Source: Nepenthes gracilis (Eukaryota; Streptophyta; Magnoliopsida; Caryophyllales; Nepenthaceae). Taken from it: a stretch of DNA of 64,000 nt. Below the pieces are notes generated by a model. That model searched no databases. It saw only the letters and a list, made by a program, of their open reading frames with translations, and was not told where the DNA came from. Below, piece after piece: positions 33,267 through 45,631 of this stretch (position 1 is the stretch's first letter; each line of letters opens with the position of its first letter). The stretch spans positions 16,268,175 through 16,332,174 of the forward strand of contig BSYO01000006.1 in assembly GCA_033239525.1 (NCBI GenBank), written 5' to 3'. A program made the translations under genes and the position numbers.

Positions 33267-34148
33267 TGTTGCATCCTGAGTTCCCAGTTATTGTACGGAT
33301 TAAAGAGTTTTGGATGTTCCGTTGTGGGGGGTCGATCTCGATCTGGCTCAGTCTCCATCTCTGGTAACCCGAAACCTATACAACACAAACTATAAATAAG
33401 ATGTTAGAGGTTGGTGGGTTATTTTTCCACTGAAAATACTCTAACGCTCAAATTATGACCTTCCGCAATAAACGGAAAGAGGCTGGGAGTGATAGTAGAA
33501 TGCGGTGGAGGATGAATGAGTGCTTGATGCTTGATATGAGCAGGTGCAGGGAAGGTTTGGCTTCTCGAGTGCACTGTACGAAGCGGCTCACTAGGATGCT
33601 TGATCGAGGCTTGAGGAATCAAGGCTCTTGATTGCTCTCTTGGAAATCGGGTCTCGACTAGAAGTGGAAGCTTACACTAGTAGTGGATTTTTTCTCCCTC
33701 CCCCCTTTTCTGTTGGAGGAAATGATGTTTATAGGCTCTGAGATGAAAAGCTTTGGGAGCGGAAACTGCCGACACGTGGCAGGCTAGAGTTCACCGACTG
33801 CTTATCGCTGGGGGCAACTAACGTGTCAGTTGTCGCCTTGTGGTGGCGCAGGGATCGTCACCGAACGTCGACCACACTTGGTCAGGTGCTTGTGTGCGGG
33901 TTGGCTGAGTAGTTGAGAGGCCAACGTGTGTTGTGGTTTGCAGCGTTGACTTCCCTTCCACTAGCTAGCATCCCGTGGGCTGGCACTTGCAGCAACCGTC
34001 TGTTGCAGCGATGCACTGATTGGCTACCGGTCTATGGTGCTACATGGACTGCGTGCTTTGTCCAACTGGGCCTCAGGAAGAGTTTGGGCTGATACTTCGT
34101 GGATTGGGCTTTGCTCCTTCAGGCCCACCTCCGATTCTGGACCTAACA
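33267..34148 (-). repeat. LTR of Tat-3
   Basis: The plus strand starts TGTTGCATCC and ends CTAACA before the polypurine tract. CCACTGAAAATACTCTAACGCTCAA at 33429-33453 has the counterpart CCACTGAAAACACTCCGACG... in Tat-2, which identifies the family. A possible TATA box reads TATAAAC on the minus strand near 33727-33733. A G-box (ACACGTGGC) lies near 33774. The left edge is judged by comparison only, with no second LTR to confirm it. Confidence 0.65.
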
Positions 34149-36302
34149 CTAGCCCCCCATGCTGGGGGACGACCCAATGCCGTGGCCTGGCATGTCCATC
34201 ATGGGTCCAACGCGTCATCCACTTGCTTGCCTCGAGATACACTAATTTTTGTCTTCTTCGGGCGTTGCTCCTTCCCTGGACAAATATGCAGCTTTTTCAG
34301 GTGTCGCTGGGACTCAAAGCTCTATTAGGAAGGATTCGTGCATGGCATCCTGGCTTCATAGTGATGGCTTCCCTGTTTGGTGATAAACGGCCATCGGGCG
34401 TCGCGCTCTCTTGGAATTCACCGGGCACCATCTCGCCGATAAATTGAGGCGTCCCCTAGCAAGATGATCCATGCTCAACCAATCTTCAAAGAGATGATAC
34501 AAATTCCTTGGCTTGCCCCGCTTCCTTCAGGGATCCGTGAAGGGATTGGATGGATTTGCGAGAAACTCGACATTGCTGTTGAAGCCGATCTTCACGACCT
34601 TCCTGCTGAAATTCCTCATCGTAACGAGGGTGATTCGCCCTCCCACTGCTATCACCTGCCTCCTCTCTGGCATGCACTAGCTCCATCCAGTTGGGGGGGA
34701 TCACATGTCCTTTCATGGGGCGTAGGCCCCTCAAACATGTAACCGGCGACCATCTTGGCCACGGCCAAGATTCCATGCATACTGCCTTGAGAGGAGTGTC
34801 TCAGAATCTCGCTGGGGAGCTTGGGAGCAAGTCACTACCCCTCAGAGGCTCCAGGCAGAAAGGTGCCTCCCCTTCTGTTGCAGCGGCTTAGATACGACCG
34901 CAGTGTTAGGTCGGAACTGGCAACGCTGGCTTGGTTACGGGGTCTGGGTTGTGGTATTGGGTGATCATATTCCACAACCCAAACTCCTCCGGCGGTGCTG
35001 CCACCCCAAGCATTTTGCTCCCTGCTGTATTTTTGCTTTTCGTTATTTTGCTATCGCAAACCTTATACTTAGTAAAGAAAAGCTTCAATGAATAAAAACA
35101 GTAGTTTTGTCTTCGTTCTCTAGTTTTGCCATCAAGACCTTTCCTTAGAAAGACGCGATGCTTCATGGTTCTAGCACGTGGGAGAATTCCATTGGCCATC
35201 TGCACACACCTCTTTTTCGCCAACAACGCTGTTTCCCTGGAGGGCTTTGCTTATATAAACACTGCGAATCCCTCCAAGGTTTGCACCCCTCACTTGCCTT
35301 GCTGTGCAAATTTGATGGAGAGATCAACTTCTTCGTTTGAGTCTAAATCGTCCTCGGGTGCACCTGAAAGGAGCGCGCAGGCTTCAAGAGTTCCTGATGA
35401 GGCTACGCCCCCTGTGGTGGTGGTAGAGGGTTGCCATTCGAAGGCCACCGTGGTGGGGCCAATGAGGTTTCTGAGGGCTCCTCCTGGTTTCGAAATGGAC
35501 GAGGCGTCCACCTCCTCGTGGCATCGAAGGCCTGGGACTTCTTGTACGTCGCTCAGCCATATTGCCAGGGCGGTTGAAGACATTGAGGCTAGGGTGCAAA
35601 TCGATATCAAAAAAATTGAGCAGGCGAGGGCTCACGCTGTGCACTTTGAGAGAGTGTGGTCAGAGTTTGAGGTAAGGGTGTCGTGACTGGCGGACGCCAA
35701 TTTAGGGGGCTAGAACTAGATCGTCGCCCTATAGGAGGAGCTCAAGTCACACCGAGCGTGACTCCAAGAGTCGCGGGCTAATCTCGCTCGGCGGGAGGTG
35801 GAGCTAAAGTCGAGGATCAGTCTGGGAGAGCTGGCCACCTTCTTGTATAAAGGAATTCCATTAACAAAGTATTTAATAAAATCTTATTACTTAACTAAGT
35901 ATCAAGTTTATTTTTGCTTGCTGCACATGAACGGTTCTTTGTCTTGCTTGTCTTCGTGTTCTGGAAGGGCTTATGTTGCCGCCCTTCGGGTTAGGATCAC
36001 CGCATTAAATGCTGGTGTGATCGCTGGGACTTTGGCAAGAGGTTGTAGCTGTAGTGGGGTGGTAGTCTGTCAGACACCGTGATGGCTTGTTGCGCAGGAC
36101 TTGCAGCGTTTTGTAGGAATGGCACGTGTTACGGCCATCATTTCGGGCATCCACTACTTTTCCCACGCGCTACCCCTTCGTTTTCCTAGGCGTTACCTTT
36201 TGAAAGGTGCCTTCCCTTGCCTTCCACACTTTGCAAACATTCCAACTGCGAGTTCCGTGGCCAGAAAGAAGCGCTCTCCTTCTTCTTCTCGCGTTATTCG
36301 CC
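34149..36302. other. Upstream region of the Tat-3 accessory gene
   Basis: This region is about four times longer than the same interval in Tat-2. It holds an unrecognised coiled-coil frame (listed separately) and a G-box CACGTG at 36123-36128, about 175 bp before the accessory start. The G-box position agrees with the other copies. The remainder shows no clear gene. Several open frames on both strands between 34020 and 34900 have no recognisable domain. Confidence 0.5.
35315..35848 (+). pseudogene. Unrecognised frame with coiled-coil C-terminus in Tat-3
   Basis: From an ATG at 35315 the frame reads a Ser/Pro/Ala-rich start, then SHIARAVEDIEARVQIDIKKI and further charged heptad-like sequence. 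It is open to 35686 and continues in the same frame past five stops (UGA/UAG type) to about 35848, where ELKSRISLGELA still looks like coiled coil. I do not recognise the family. It is not present in Tat-2 or Tat-4. It may be an extra exon, a second accessory gene or a duplicated C-terminus of the known one. Confidence 0.4.
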
Positions 36303-38241
36303 ATGGAGTTGGCAGTACTCAGTATGTTCTGTCAGCGAGTTCCATTACTACTTTGATGGTTGATTACGGAATCCATGGCAACCTGGCTTATCTTGCTCCA
36401 GGCCCGACTGAGAGGGCGAGCGCGCCCCAGAGGGCTTCATCACCATCTACGAGCATCACTTAAAAGGTGGACTTCACTTTCCCACGCCGCAAGAGCTGTG
36501 TGGGATCTTTAAGGAGTTGGGCAATTCCGTCGCTCGGCTCCATCCCAATGCTCTTCGGTACATAGTCATCATGTGTGTCTTTTCACGCCTCCACAATCTC
36601 ACCATTTGGCCAAGTTCTATCAAAGTGATTTTTCGCTTCGCCAAGTCGGAAGATTGGATCTCAATGTCGCCGTGCACTAGTTTTCACTTTCAGGGGACGA
36701 ATCCCAACTCGGCGAAAAACTGAAAAAATTGCTACTTCTTTTTTAAGGAACCGGCAGATTGGAACGTTCCCAACATATGGGATCCGGTTAGTGACTTCTT
36801 CTGGGGGGACATAAGCACGGAGGAACTAGATAAAGATAAGGAGCTACTCGAATGCATTCGGGCAAACATGGAGACTTTTTCAAAGCAAGGCTTCTACCTA
36901 ACCCCCAATGCCTTCGTCGCCACCAAATGGGGACCTGTTCACGCTAATCAGGCCACCATAGCAAAGAAGAGGAAAGCCAGTGCTCTCATTCTTCGTGAAA
37001 CTTCTTGGAAGACTCCTGGAGGGAGCAGTTCGTCGCTATCACTTGGGTCTTCCTCTAATGGGGAGGACAAGGCGGCATTGAAGAGAATGAGGGTCGCCAG
37101 TGGCACCTCCACGCGAAGGTTGCTGAGGAAGGCAACCGTGGTGACGATGTCCAGTAGGGCCACTTCTTCCGAGCAGGAGTTTGCGCCGTTGTTGTCAAAG
37201 GAAGCCACTGAGGGTCCCCCGATTTTTGCACCTACATTGGCAGAGTACGGGATTCCCTTAGTTGAGCTTGCCTCCAAAAGGGAGTTGTCGCTGAGTCCTT
37301 CCTTGGGTCTTGGGCTGCAGGAAACATCTGTCCTAGCCAATGAGGAGGAGCAGATGGATGTCCCAGAGTCCGTAGGAGTCGTTGGAGCTGGCGAGGCGGA
37401 GCAAACGTCGAAGTTTATCGACGCCTCCGAGACGGGTGGTCTTGGGCAAGAGCTAGAGTCTGTGGAGGTTCCAGAGGCTATGGGCTCACTTGCTGGGGCA
37501 TGTCGGCGCACCAGGGTAGGCCACTGACGCTCTTACCGTTGGGTCATCGAATGGGGCACGTCCAGATGAAATAGTGGCACTGTCTGAGCATGTGAGTGTC
37601 CCTCCGTCCTTGGAGGATCCAGGTTCGTCCTTACCTGAGGACGAGTCCTTCAAGCGGTCGGAGCCCCTGAGCATGGACGAGGTAGCCGAACCAGCTGAGC
37701 CCCCTAGCGTGCCAGCATCCGGAGTTGCTTCTCGTGGCATTGGCTCGTCCTTTGCTCAGGTATGATCTTGTCGAGCACCACGCCCTTTACTTGAGGTTGT
37801 GCTAAAGCTTTCTAATTTCTAACTTCCTTTTGTCTTTTCAATGTAGGCTCTGGAAACAGTGCATTCCCTCAAGGCGGTATCCTCCCATCTGGACAAGCTC
37901 CTCTGCCGAGTCCAAGAGGAAGCTGAATGGGAGGTTATCCAGCGCTTTGAGATGGAGACCGCAGCGTTGAGGCGAGAGCTTTAGGTCATGAGGGACAGGT
38001 TTACCGAGCTAGAGGACTTGAGCTCCCATGCCTTGGCGAACGTTAGGGTCTGATTTTCCCTGGAGGAAGTGTCACTGGCGCTGGAGACCAGATTTTGGGA
38101 CGGTGTTCACCTGTGCCACCGTATCATGTTTGTGGCTCATCCGGGTGCTCCTGCTGGGATCCTCGATCCCAGGAACGAGGGAGTTTTCGAAAGCTCCTGC
38201 CTAAAAGACTTCTCCACAGGGGCTAGCCCTTCGAGCCTCTA
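36303..38241 (+). pseudogene. Antisense accessory gene of Tat-3 (gypsy-type transposon domain, coiled coil), two exons
   Basis: The domain is clear from about 36430: EGFITIYEHHLKGGLHFPTP, then VARLHPNALRYIVIMCVF, with SEDWISMSP, FFFKEPADWNVP and KWGPVHANQA. The start is uncertain (ATG at 36303 in ACCATGG-like context, but a frameshift near 36430 separates it). A UGA is at 36721, and a frameshift lies near 37530. The intron is 37760-37846 (GTATGA...ATGTAG, 87 bp, phase 0), at the same place as in Tat-2 and Tat-4. Exon 2 (37847-38241) is a coiled coil with stops near 37982 and 38051. Confidence 0.78.
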
Positions 38242-39106
38242 GGGTAGATGGAATCCCTATACAACTTTTCCTTTAATGCTTGATCATGACTTTGATCCAC
38301 CATGACAGACTCGAACTTTCTGTACTATTGTCTCAGGCTTACTTTAGCCCATACAGAATTTTCTTCAGACGACACACCAGGTGTTCCTTCCCCTTAATCT
38401 GAAATCTCTCTGACTGCTTCATGTAGATCTCTTCCTCTAGATCACAGTGTAGAAAAGCTATCCACAAATCCAGCTGTTTCACCTCTAAGTCAAGGACAAA
38501 GGCCAATCCAAGAACCACTCAAATAGAAGATATTTTCATAATAGGAGTGAAAATCTCATCAAAGTCGATGCTCTTTCGTCGGTTAAATCCTTTCACCACC
38601 ATCCGCGTCTTGTACCTTAGTTGCGAGGTGCTTTTATCGGTCTTCAAATGAAAGATTTACTTGTTCTTTAGGTCTTGCTTCCCTTTTGGCAATTTAGCCA
38701 GCTCAAATATATGATTTTCATATAGCGAGCCCATCTCGTTCTGAATGACTTCAATCTATTCCCCAATGTGTTCGCCTCCCATAGTTTCTTTAAAGCTTTT
38801 CAGCTCTCTTCCATCAGTAAGCAAAACATACTCACTGGCTAGCAGGTGAACAGATGGCCAATGGTTTCTTGAAGATCACTAGGTAGGAACAATCTCGACC
38901 GGCTCTGCAGCGTTTTTGCTATCATCATGTTCGTCCGGCGTTGGTATCTCCTCATTGTCTACTCCACCCACACCTTGGCCGTCAACCTCTTGACAAAGAG
39001 GTACCAATTGGACAATATCAACACTCATCTTATCAGTCCGACTGGTGTTCGACACGGCCTTCTTCTCTTTTTCGATATCATCAATAGTTTTATCCTCAAC
39101 AAACAC
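38242..39106 (-). pseudogene. Partial reverse transcriptase of Cop-1
   Basis: The minus strand shows FDEIFTPIMKISSI (about 38530-38575), AFLHCDLEEEIYMKQSERF, then LKKILYGLK followed by a stop, and YRKFESVMVDQ near 38290. These are the usual RVT_2 (Copia RT) blocks. The catalytic YVDDM block would follow but is absent, because the element is cut at 38242. An acidic stretch at 38879-39106 is the linker before RT. Confidence 0.8.
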
Positions 39107-40020
39107 AACGTTTCATGATCTGACAAGCTTTCTCTCAATTAGGTCGTAGAGTCTAATCTCAACTCATCTTCCCCATAGCCCAGGAAAACACATTGCATTT
39201 TCTTAGACTCCATCTTTATCCTCTCATCCTTTGGAATGTGAACAAAACAAAGGTCTTGCACACAAATACCCAAAGGTAGTCATAAGACGTTTCCTTCCTG
39301 GACCACATCTTCTCTAAGACTTCTCCATTTAATCGTTCGGACGGTGATCTATGGATGACGTAGGCAGCAGTTCTCAAGGCCTCTACCCAAAATTTTTCGG
39401 GAAGCTTTGCCTCAGAGAGTACACATCTGACTCTCTCCATCAGCATATGGTTTATCCGCTTAGCCACTCCATTCAATTGTAGTGTCTTCGGTGGTGTCTT
39501 CTGGTGTCGAATACCATAAGACTGACAATGGGTATATAAGGCCCCAATGTACTCACCACCATTATCACTTCGAAGACACTTTAATTTTCTTCTCGTCTGT
39601 CGTTCGACCAGAGTATGAAAATGTTCAAATACTCCAAGGACTTGGTCCTTGGTTTTGAGTGGGTACACCCACAACTTCCTCGAATAATCATTAATGAATG
39701 AGACAAAATATTATACTCCTCCAAATGACTTCTCTTTGAACGGCCCACACACATTAATGTGTATCAGTTCGAGCGGCTTGACCTTCTTGGCGAACAAGTC
39801 TCCTTGAAATGAGACTCGCAGCTACTTCTCCGCCATATAGTGAGGACAAGTCCTCGAGCAGGTCTCCTTTCCTTCTGTAATGAGGCCCCTCTTGGCCAGG
39901 TTGTTTAACCATTTTTCACTCATGTGGCCCAACCGGTAGTGTCACAAATCTGAGGACCCCTCATTGCTAACAACATTCACTTCTTCAACTACAGCAGAAG
40001 CTTATACCACATACAGGCTG
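39107..40020 (-). pseudogene. Integrase of Cop-1, two catalytic residues replaced
   Basis: The pre-integrase block HYRLGHMSEKWLNNLAKRGL is at about 39880-39940. In the core, HINVCGPF (about 39740) stands where the family has an Asp before VCGP, so the first catalytic Asp reads Asn. RSDNGGEY (about 39545) keeps the second Asp. NGVAKRINH (about 39460) stands where NGVAER is usual, so the catalytic Glu reads Lys. The open segment is 39216-39674. Stops lie upstream. The enzyme is certainly dead. Confidence 0.82.
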
Positions 40021-40077
40021 AAGACCTTCTTTCCGTGGGCAATGACTAGAGACCCTTTAGTAAATCTTCATACTCTC

Positions 40078-40389
40078 TCACAGAAGCTTATACCATTTTT
40101 CATCGTTTAGTCTATCGATTGAGATTATATTTAGTCGGATATCAAGCATATGCCGAGCGTTTCTCAGTAACAACCTCATCCCATTGTTGGTGACAAGCGA
40201 TACATCACCTCTACCGACGACCTGGGTTATTCCTTCATTTTTCATCCTTATCACTCCAAAATATCGTGGAATGTAAAATGTAAACAGTCCCTTTCTGGAT
40301 GTGGCATGAAGTGAAGTGCTTGTATCCACAATCCAATTGGACACATGATAGGTTAGGTTTACCACATCATTTATGTCACAAGTCAACAA
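40078..40389 (-). pseudogene. Protease of Cop-1
   Basis: NWIVDTSTSLHATSRKGLF gives the Copia protease active site in degenerate form (D-T-S in place of the usual D-[ST]-G-[AC]). NARHMLDIRLNIISIDRL is the usual downstream block. The frame is open for 103 codons. Confidence 0.75.
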
Positions 40390-40406
40390 GAGGTCTCCTC
40401 CGGTGA

Positions 40407-41260
40407 CTACTGAGATCGATGCCTTCTCATCACCTCATCCATTCTCGGCTTTATTCTCATTGCTTTCTCCATTATTGTCACATTTCTACTTGTAATAATA
40501 TTTTTTAATGTGGCATTTCTTACTACAATAATGACACTTGAGATTTTGGTACCTTGATCGACACTTGCTGTGGCCCTTCTCTCTAATCTTTGGGCCATGC
40601 CTTTTACTCCTTCCCCTGAACTCTGTGACCAGTAGGTCAGAGTGTTGAGTAGAAGAGGAGGCCTGCGATTGACACCCCATTTTCTCGTTTAGCACAACTC
40701 ATTTTGCCATTTTTAGGGTCACCGTGCCATTTAGAGCAGTATTGGTTATGATGATCCGTATCACCTCCCAAGAGTCTAGCAGAGTCATTAGGTGCAAAAC
40801 ATCCAACACTTCGTTTTCAAATTTGATGCCCATACTGTTCAGCCAGTCAATGCACCCTTGAAATTCATTTAGTTGGTCGGCTACGGGCGTTTCCTCCTTA
40901 TACTTCACTTACATCAATTTATTCAAGTGAAACAGCTTGTTGCCGGTCTTAGAAGATAGAGACTTTCTAACTTCTCCCACAAAGTCTTCATATCCGTCTC
41001 ATTTCAGATGTGATTGTACACGTTATTATTCACAAACTGTCGAATGTATCCACAAACCTGTTTGTACTCAAAACTCCATTCTTCCTCTAATTTTGCCTCA
41101 GGCTTTTATGCCACAAACACTGAAAGATGCATTGTATTCAGAAACAACAAATCGGCCTTCTTACTTTTTCAAGTATCATAATTTGTGCCGTTCAAACAGA
41201 TCATCTTGTTTCCCACCTTCATCAATTTTAATGAATTTTAACATCGGCATGAATAACTTT
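40407..41260 (-). pseudogene. Gag of Cop-1
   Basis: The minus strand shows the UBN2-type gag block VADQLNEFQGCIDWLNSMGI (about 40830-40890), followed by a zinc knuckle CHYCSKKCHIKKYYYK (about 40486-40535) in which the last Cys is replaced by Tyr. The first part (40908-41260) is broken by stops. Gag begins soon after the primer-binding site at 41262-41272. Confidence 0.75.
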
Positions 41261-41261
41261 T

Positions 41262-41272
41262 CTTTGATACCA
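41262..41272 (-). other. Primer-binding site of Cop-1
   Basis: The minus strand reads TGGTATCAAAG, one base from the initiator tRNA-Met complement TGGTATCAGAG. It sits two or three bases from the LTR end at 41275 and fixes the 5' end of the element on the right. Confidence 0.78.
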
Positions 41273-41274
41273 CT

Positions 41275-42148
41275 TGTAGAGGAAGAGAATACCGGTCAGT
41301 TTGGAAAACCGTGAGGACAAAGATAATAAATGCAGACACATACAACAATGAGATATGAGAGAATTGGAATATAATTTTTAGGTAAAAATCCTCTTTTAAA
41401 TAAGAGAAAAAAAATCATTGAACACTTAGCCTATAAAATCACACTATAAAATTTTGGTTATAAAAATTATAGCTATACAAGTACTTGGAGAGCCGAGGAC
41501 AAAGTAAGAACAAAATACAAGAGTAAGAAAATGGCGACTCCTTGTTTTCTTTCTATTTTTCTCTTTTGCGCTCACTATCTCTCACACTGCTCACCTTCCT
41601 TACTTCGCACAGCATACACATATATAAACACGTGTTCTAGGCAACCACCTACTTCTACAAGATGGTGGTGTGCACTGTAAGACCTACCACCTATTCTACA
41701 AGACGCCTTCCTGTCGGAAGAGGTTAACCTACTCTGCAAAAAATGGCTGCCAGCTCTGAAAGTCGAATTCTTCATCTGCAAAATCTACTATCTACGCAGA
41801 TTGTACAGGTCAGCCTTTTTCAAATAGGCTGTTATCCGTCGTCAATAGTTGATCTTCCTTGTGACTTTATCACTTGGCAAGTTTTAACTTCTTCGGCCTT
41901 GTAAAGCTCTTCGGAAGTTCCACTTCGGATTTGCCGCCCAAGAAATCTACTCCGGCTTTCTTCCATTCCGGCCTTGCGAACACCACTTCGGCCTTTTTCC
42001 ATTCCGGTCACTTCCTACACGGGAGTGGCGTAAAGTCCCAACGGTAAGAACCTTCAAGGATGGTAAGGCCCTTTTTATTTTTATTTTTTTGCTCATTTTC
42101 TGGAGTGGGCAGCAACACCAGATGAGCACAGATCGTCCAAATTCAACA
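41275..42148 (-). repeat. 5' LTR of Cop-1
   Basis: On the plus strand it starts TGTAGAGGAAG and ends ATTCAACA near 42148, so on the minus strand it starts TGTTGAAT and ends CTCTACA. No second LTR is available to confirm the outer edge, which could be two bases further (42150). Small open frames inside it are not genes. Confidence 0.65.
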
Positions 42149-44169
42149 CAATAACAGAATTAAAATTGAAATGCTGAGATTTGAATATCAAAGTAATTAA
42201 ATTTATAAGAGATATGGAAATCTATGGGACGTTTACTTGCTACAACATCAAGAGTAAAGATTTTATTGAAAAAAGGCGACCATTTCAATTGGTATGGAAA
42301 TCTCAAATGTTGTTCTAAATTTTTCTCGTTTAAATCATACAGTGATGTCCTAAGAAATTTAAAGTATAATAAACGTGGAAAAAAAATCTATGAGAATGTT
42401 ATAAATTAGACGTGATCAAAATTAAAAAAGATTCCTATAAAGTTATAAGATATAGACAAAATATAATGACATTATAAATAGACACACCAAAAATTACCAA
42501 GATATTGACAAAATTTTGCATGATCAATTATGAATATAAGTTTCTAAGTTTCCTTGTTATTTTATTGGAAATAATTACTCCTCATCTTCCTTCGATTATT
42601 ATATCACTGCTCTGGCCTTACCTTGCAAAGAAAATCATGTCAACAGCAACACCACCACACAAAAACAAAGCCTTACGTATATAAAGTTGATACTGGCTTA
42701 ATTTTATTATCATTTTAAGGTTCAAAATTAGTCGATAGAAATAAATATTAAAGATTTATTTCATATCTTAATATAACATATTGATTTCCATAGAGAGAGT
42801 GAGAAGGGAAGATTCATTCCATTTCTAACACATTGCTTTTCTTTTTTTTTTTAAGATTAAATATTGCAATGTTTTATCATCAAATCTCGACATTTTCCGA
42901 CGTTTGCATGCATGCAAGTTCATGCCAACGCGTAACACGTGTCCGATGGAGGAGTGATCGTATAATTATTTATTTATTTATTTCCAGTGGTAATAATGTG
43001 CCATGCATACATAATGTCTCCTCTTTTAGAAACTTGGACCAAATCGGTTGGTCCCACAAAATCCAACGAGCCACATATCATCATGATTGGTGAACAAAGC
43101 ACGTAACCACGGCATGTAATCAACTTTTTCTCTCTCTCTCGCTCTCTTTTTTTTTTTTTCTTTCTTCTCGTATAATGAAGTTCAAATTATCTAGTATTTC
43201 AGTATGTATCGGATTTTTTTTTTTACATTTGAAGTGAGGCAGATAAGTGTTAAATAACAAGTAATTTATGTTGCAATTTCTCATATAATATGGATGATTG
43301 TACACTAATTAAGATCAATTTTAAATATATATATATATATATGAATGAAATATCTAACAGGACTTTTTAAACAGGAAAATCAATAGTATGCATGTGATTA
43401 AAGCGGTATATATTAACATTTTGTAACTTAGTTAATGGTTAAATATAGATAAAAGGTGTAAAGTTGATGCGCAAATCGATTATAATTCTCCAAATCTAAT
43501 AAACTGCCAGCTGGGCCAGCTCGAAGTAGATTTGACGACTGAGTCATACACGACCCATAGTTTTAATTTGCGAAGAAAAACCTTGTAATAAATTACGAGC
43601 TTCATCTCATTTTAAAGTAAAAATTAATTATTAAAAGTAACGATTATATTCTAATGGCTAAAATGGCTATACAACCGTTAATAATCGATTATATTTTATA
43701 TTAATAAAAAGCATTTTGTGAATTTTATTTTGAAAGACGATATAAACAAACAAAGATCCTTATCGTCAATAACATTTTGTGGACATTAGAGAAAGAGTTC
43801 AGCCAAACCCCAAAAAACAAAGCTGAGAGAGAGAGACAGAGAGAGGGGCAATAATCTCGAGTATGTATGTCACGCCCTTTTAGAAATCGTGTTGTTCAAA
43901 CCTGCATGGAGAAGCAAAAAGAAAGGTAAAGTAAAGGTGAAGCAATGGGGGATTCGAGTGGGGCAGCTACCAAATTAAGCTAAGTAGAAGAAATGCATGG
44001 CTTCAATTTTTTCTTGGGTTAAACGCAGAGTGTGATGATGATAGCGTAGTTTACAAAGAGAATACTATAAGACAGAGAGAGAGAAAGGGAGAGAGAGCAT
44101 CTTTTGGAAGCGGTGCTGGTCGTCCCGTTTGTCGAACCACTTCAAACACACCAATCTCAATACAATCTG

Positions 44170-44202
<33 letters not shown>

Positions 44203-45591
44203 ATGTTGCAGCTTTGAATCTTTATGGTCGAATCCATTGGTATTCCAGAGAGGGGTTTGTGTTTGGGCAAGAGGGGGGTGATGATGAGGATGTGGGGTCA
44301 CTTTTATTTTATTATACTTATCGTTTTAAGTAAATGAAAAACAAAAATTGAGACAGAAACAAAAAAATTGGATCCCGATTAGTGTATTTTATATATGTAC
44401 TGTTTACATGGTTACTTAAAATTTAAAGATTTAAGTTGCTAAGTAAAATATTCAATGATAGTTTTAGGCTAATGCATTTGATTAATTTAAATATTCATTG
44501 GAATTAATGTATTTATAAAATATATTTGTTTTTATCATCGACCGTTTGAGAAAATCAGAGTTTTAGTGTTTCTAATAATGAAATTCTAAATCATTTGTCA
44601 AATGCACTACGATTTTGTGTAGAGTAACTAATTTTAAAACTTAAGAAAGGTCCAAATTTTTTTATATCAACCAATCAACGCATTATTGGTTTCTATACAA
44701 TTTATTCAAAAAATCCTTTCAAATATATAATTCTCATAATATTATTATTGGTATTATTTTCAAGTATTATAAGTTCTATAGAATTTTTCTTTTTTTTTTG
44801 TGTGTGTGTGATAATTGGTTATTATAAGCAACAATATACGTACACCATGCCCCCTACTCCCCCACTTTCCGATGATATTCAGGAGAGTTGCTACGCATAG
44901 CAGCACAATGCATTTTTCGAATTGTTAGATTATTTACAATTTAACTACTAATATTTAATATATTTAATTAATAAAATATATAAATAATTTTATTAAAATA
45001 GAGCTCCATTCCAATGGGCCTCAAATCTTTAGGCTGTAAATTAATTATGCATGATATTTTAAACATTTCAATTAAAACCACGAACTAAAGGGCTAGAGTG
45101 TTTCAAAGAACTGCCAAACGCATCAAACTATCTATTTATTTATATTTTGGCTACGTTAATAATAAGCTACGTTACGTTGCATTAACCGGTTACATAAAGC
45201 AGCAACATTATAATGTTTGAGTAACTTAAGTGGTTTTAAACAGTAAGTATTCGTGGTCACGTAGCTTATTGAAAAATATAGGAAAGTTGGTGAGCCCCTT
45301 AGCTAAGTTACTTAGGATGTTGATTACAACTCTTCCCTCCTCAGCTTTACTAATTAAAGAAAAGCAAAATGGGGTGTGAAAAAAAATATTATTAAATTAC
45401 GTAATTTGACTATCACCTTTACCTTTTCTCGTGATCTTTAGTTTCTAAGTTTGACTGAGCAATGAATCTCAGAAGCCGCGAGCGCGGGGGAGGAGCAGGA
45501 GTTTTGCTTTGATATGATGATTGCAGAGCATCCCAACTGGAAGACCTTTTTCTTCTTTGTCGTACCGCTACTTTTCTCTCTCTCTCTATAT

Positions 45592-45631
<40 letters not shown>

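Larger units (their letters stand above)
33267..38241 (-). mobile_element. Tat-3, truncated Tat element (one LTR plus accessory gene)
   Basis: One LTR is followed by CTAGCCCCCCATGCTGGGG, the same polypurine-side sequence as Tat-2, then by a plus-strand accessory gene, so the element lies on the minus strand. It stops at the end of the accessory gene (38241), where Cop-1 begins. Gag, pol and the second LTR are missing. The simplest history is insertion of Cop-1 and then a deletion that removed most of pol and half of Cop-1. Confidence 0.75.
38242..42148 (-). mobile_element. Cop-1, 5' half of a Ty1/copia element
   Basis: Read on the minus strand the order is LTR, primer-binding site, gag, protease, integrase and the first part of RT, which is the Copia order (integrase before RT). 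The element ends inside RT at 38242; the rest of RT, RNase H and the 3' LTR are missing. Every domain carries stops, and two integrase catalytic residues are changed. It is joined directly to the end of the Tat-3 accessory gene. Confidence 0.85.

Noticed and set aside
37486..37740. Minus-strand frames in the Tat-3 accessory gene
   Set aside because: They are mirrors of the plus-strand accessory gene; its domain, intron and coiled coil favour the plus strand.
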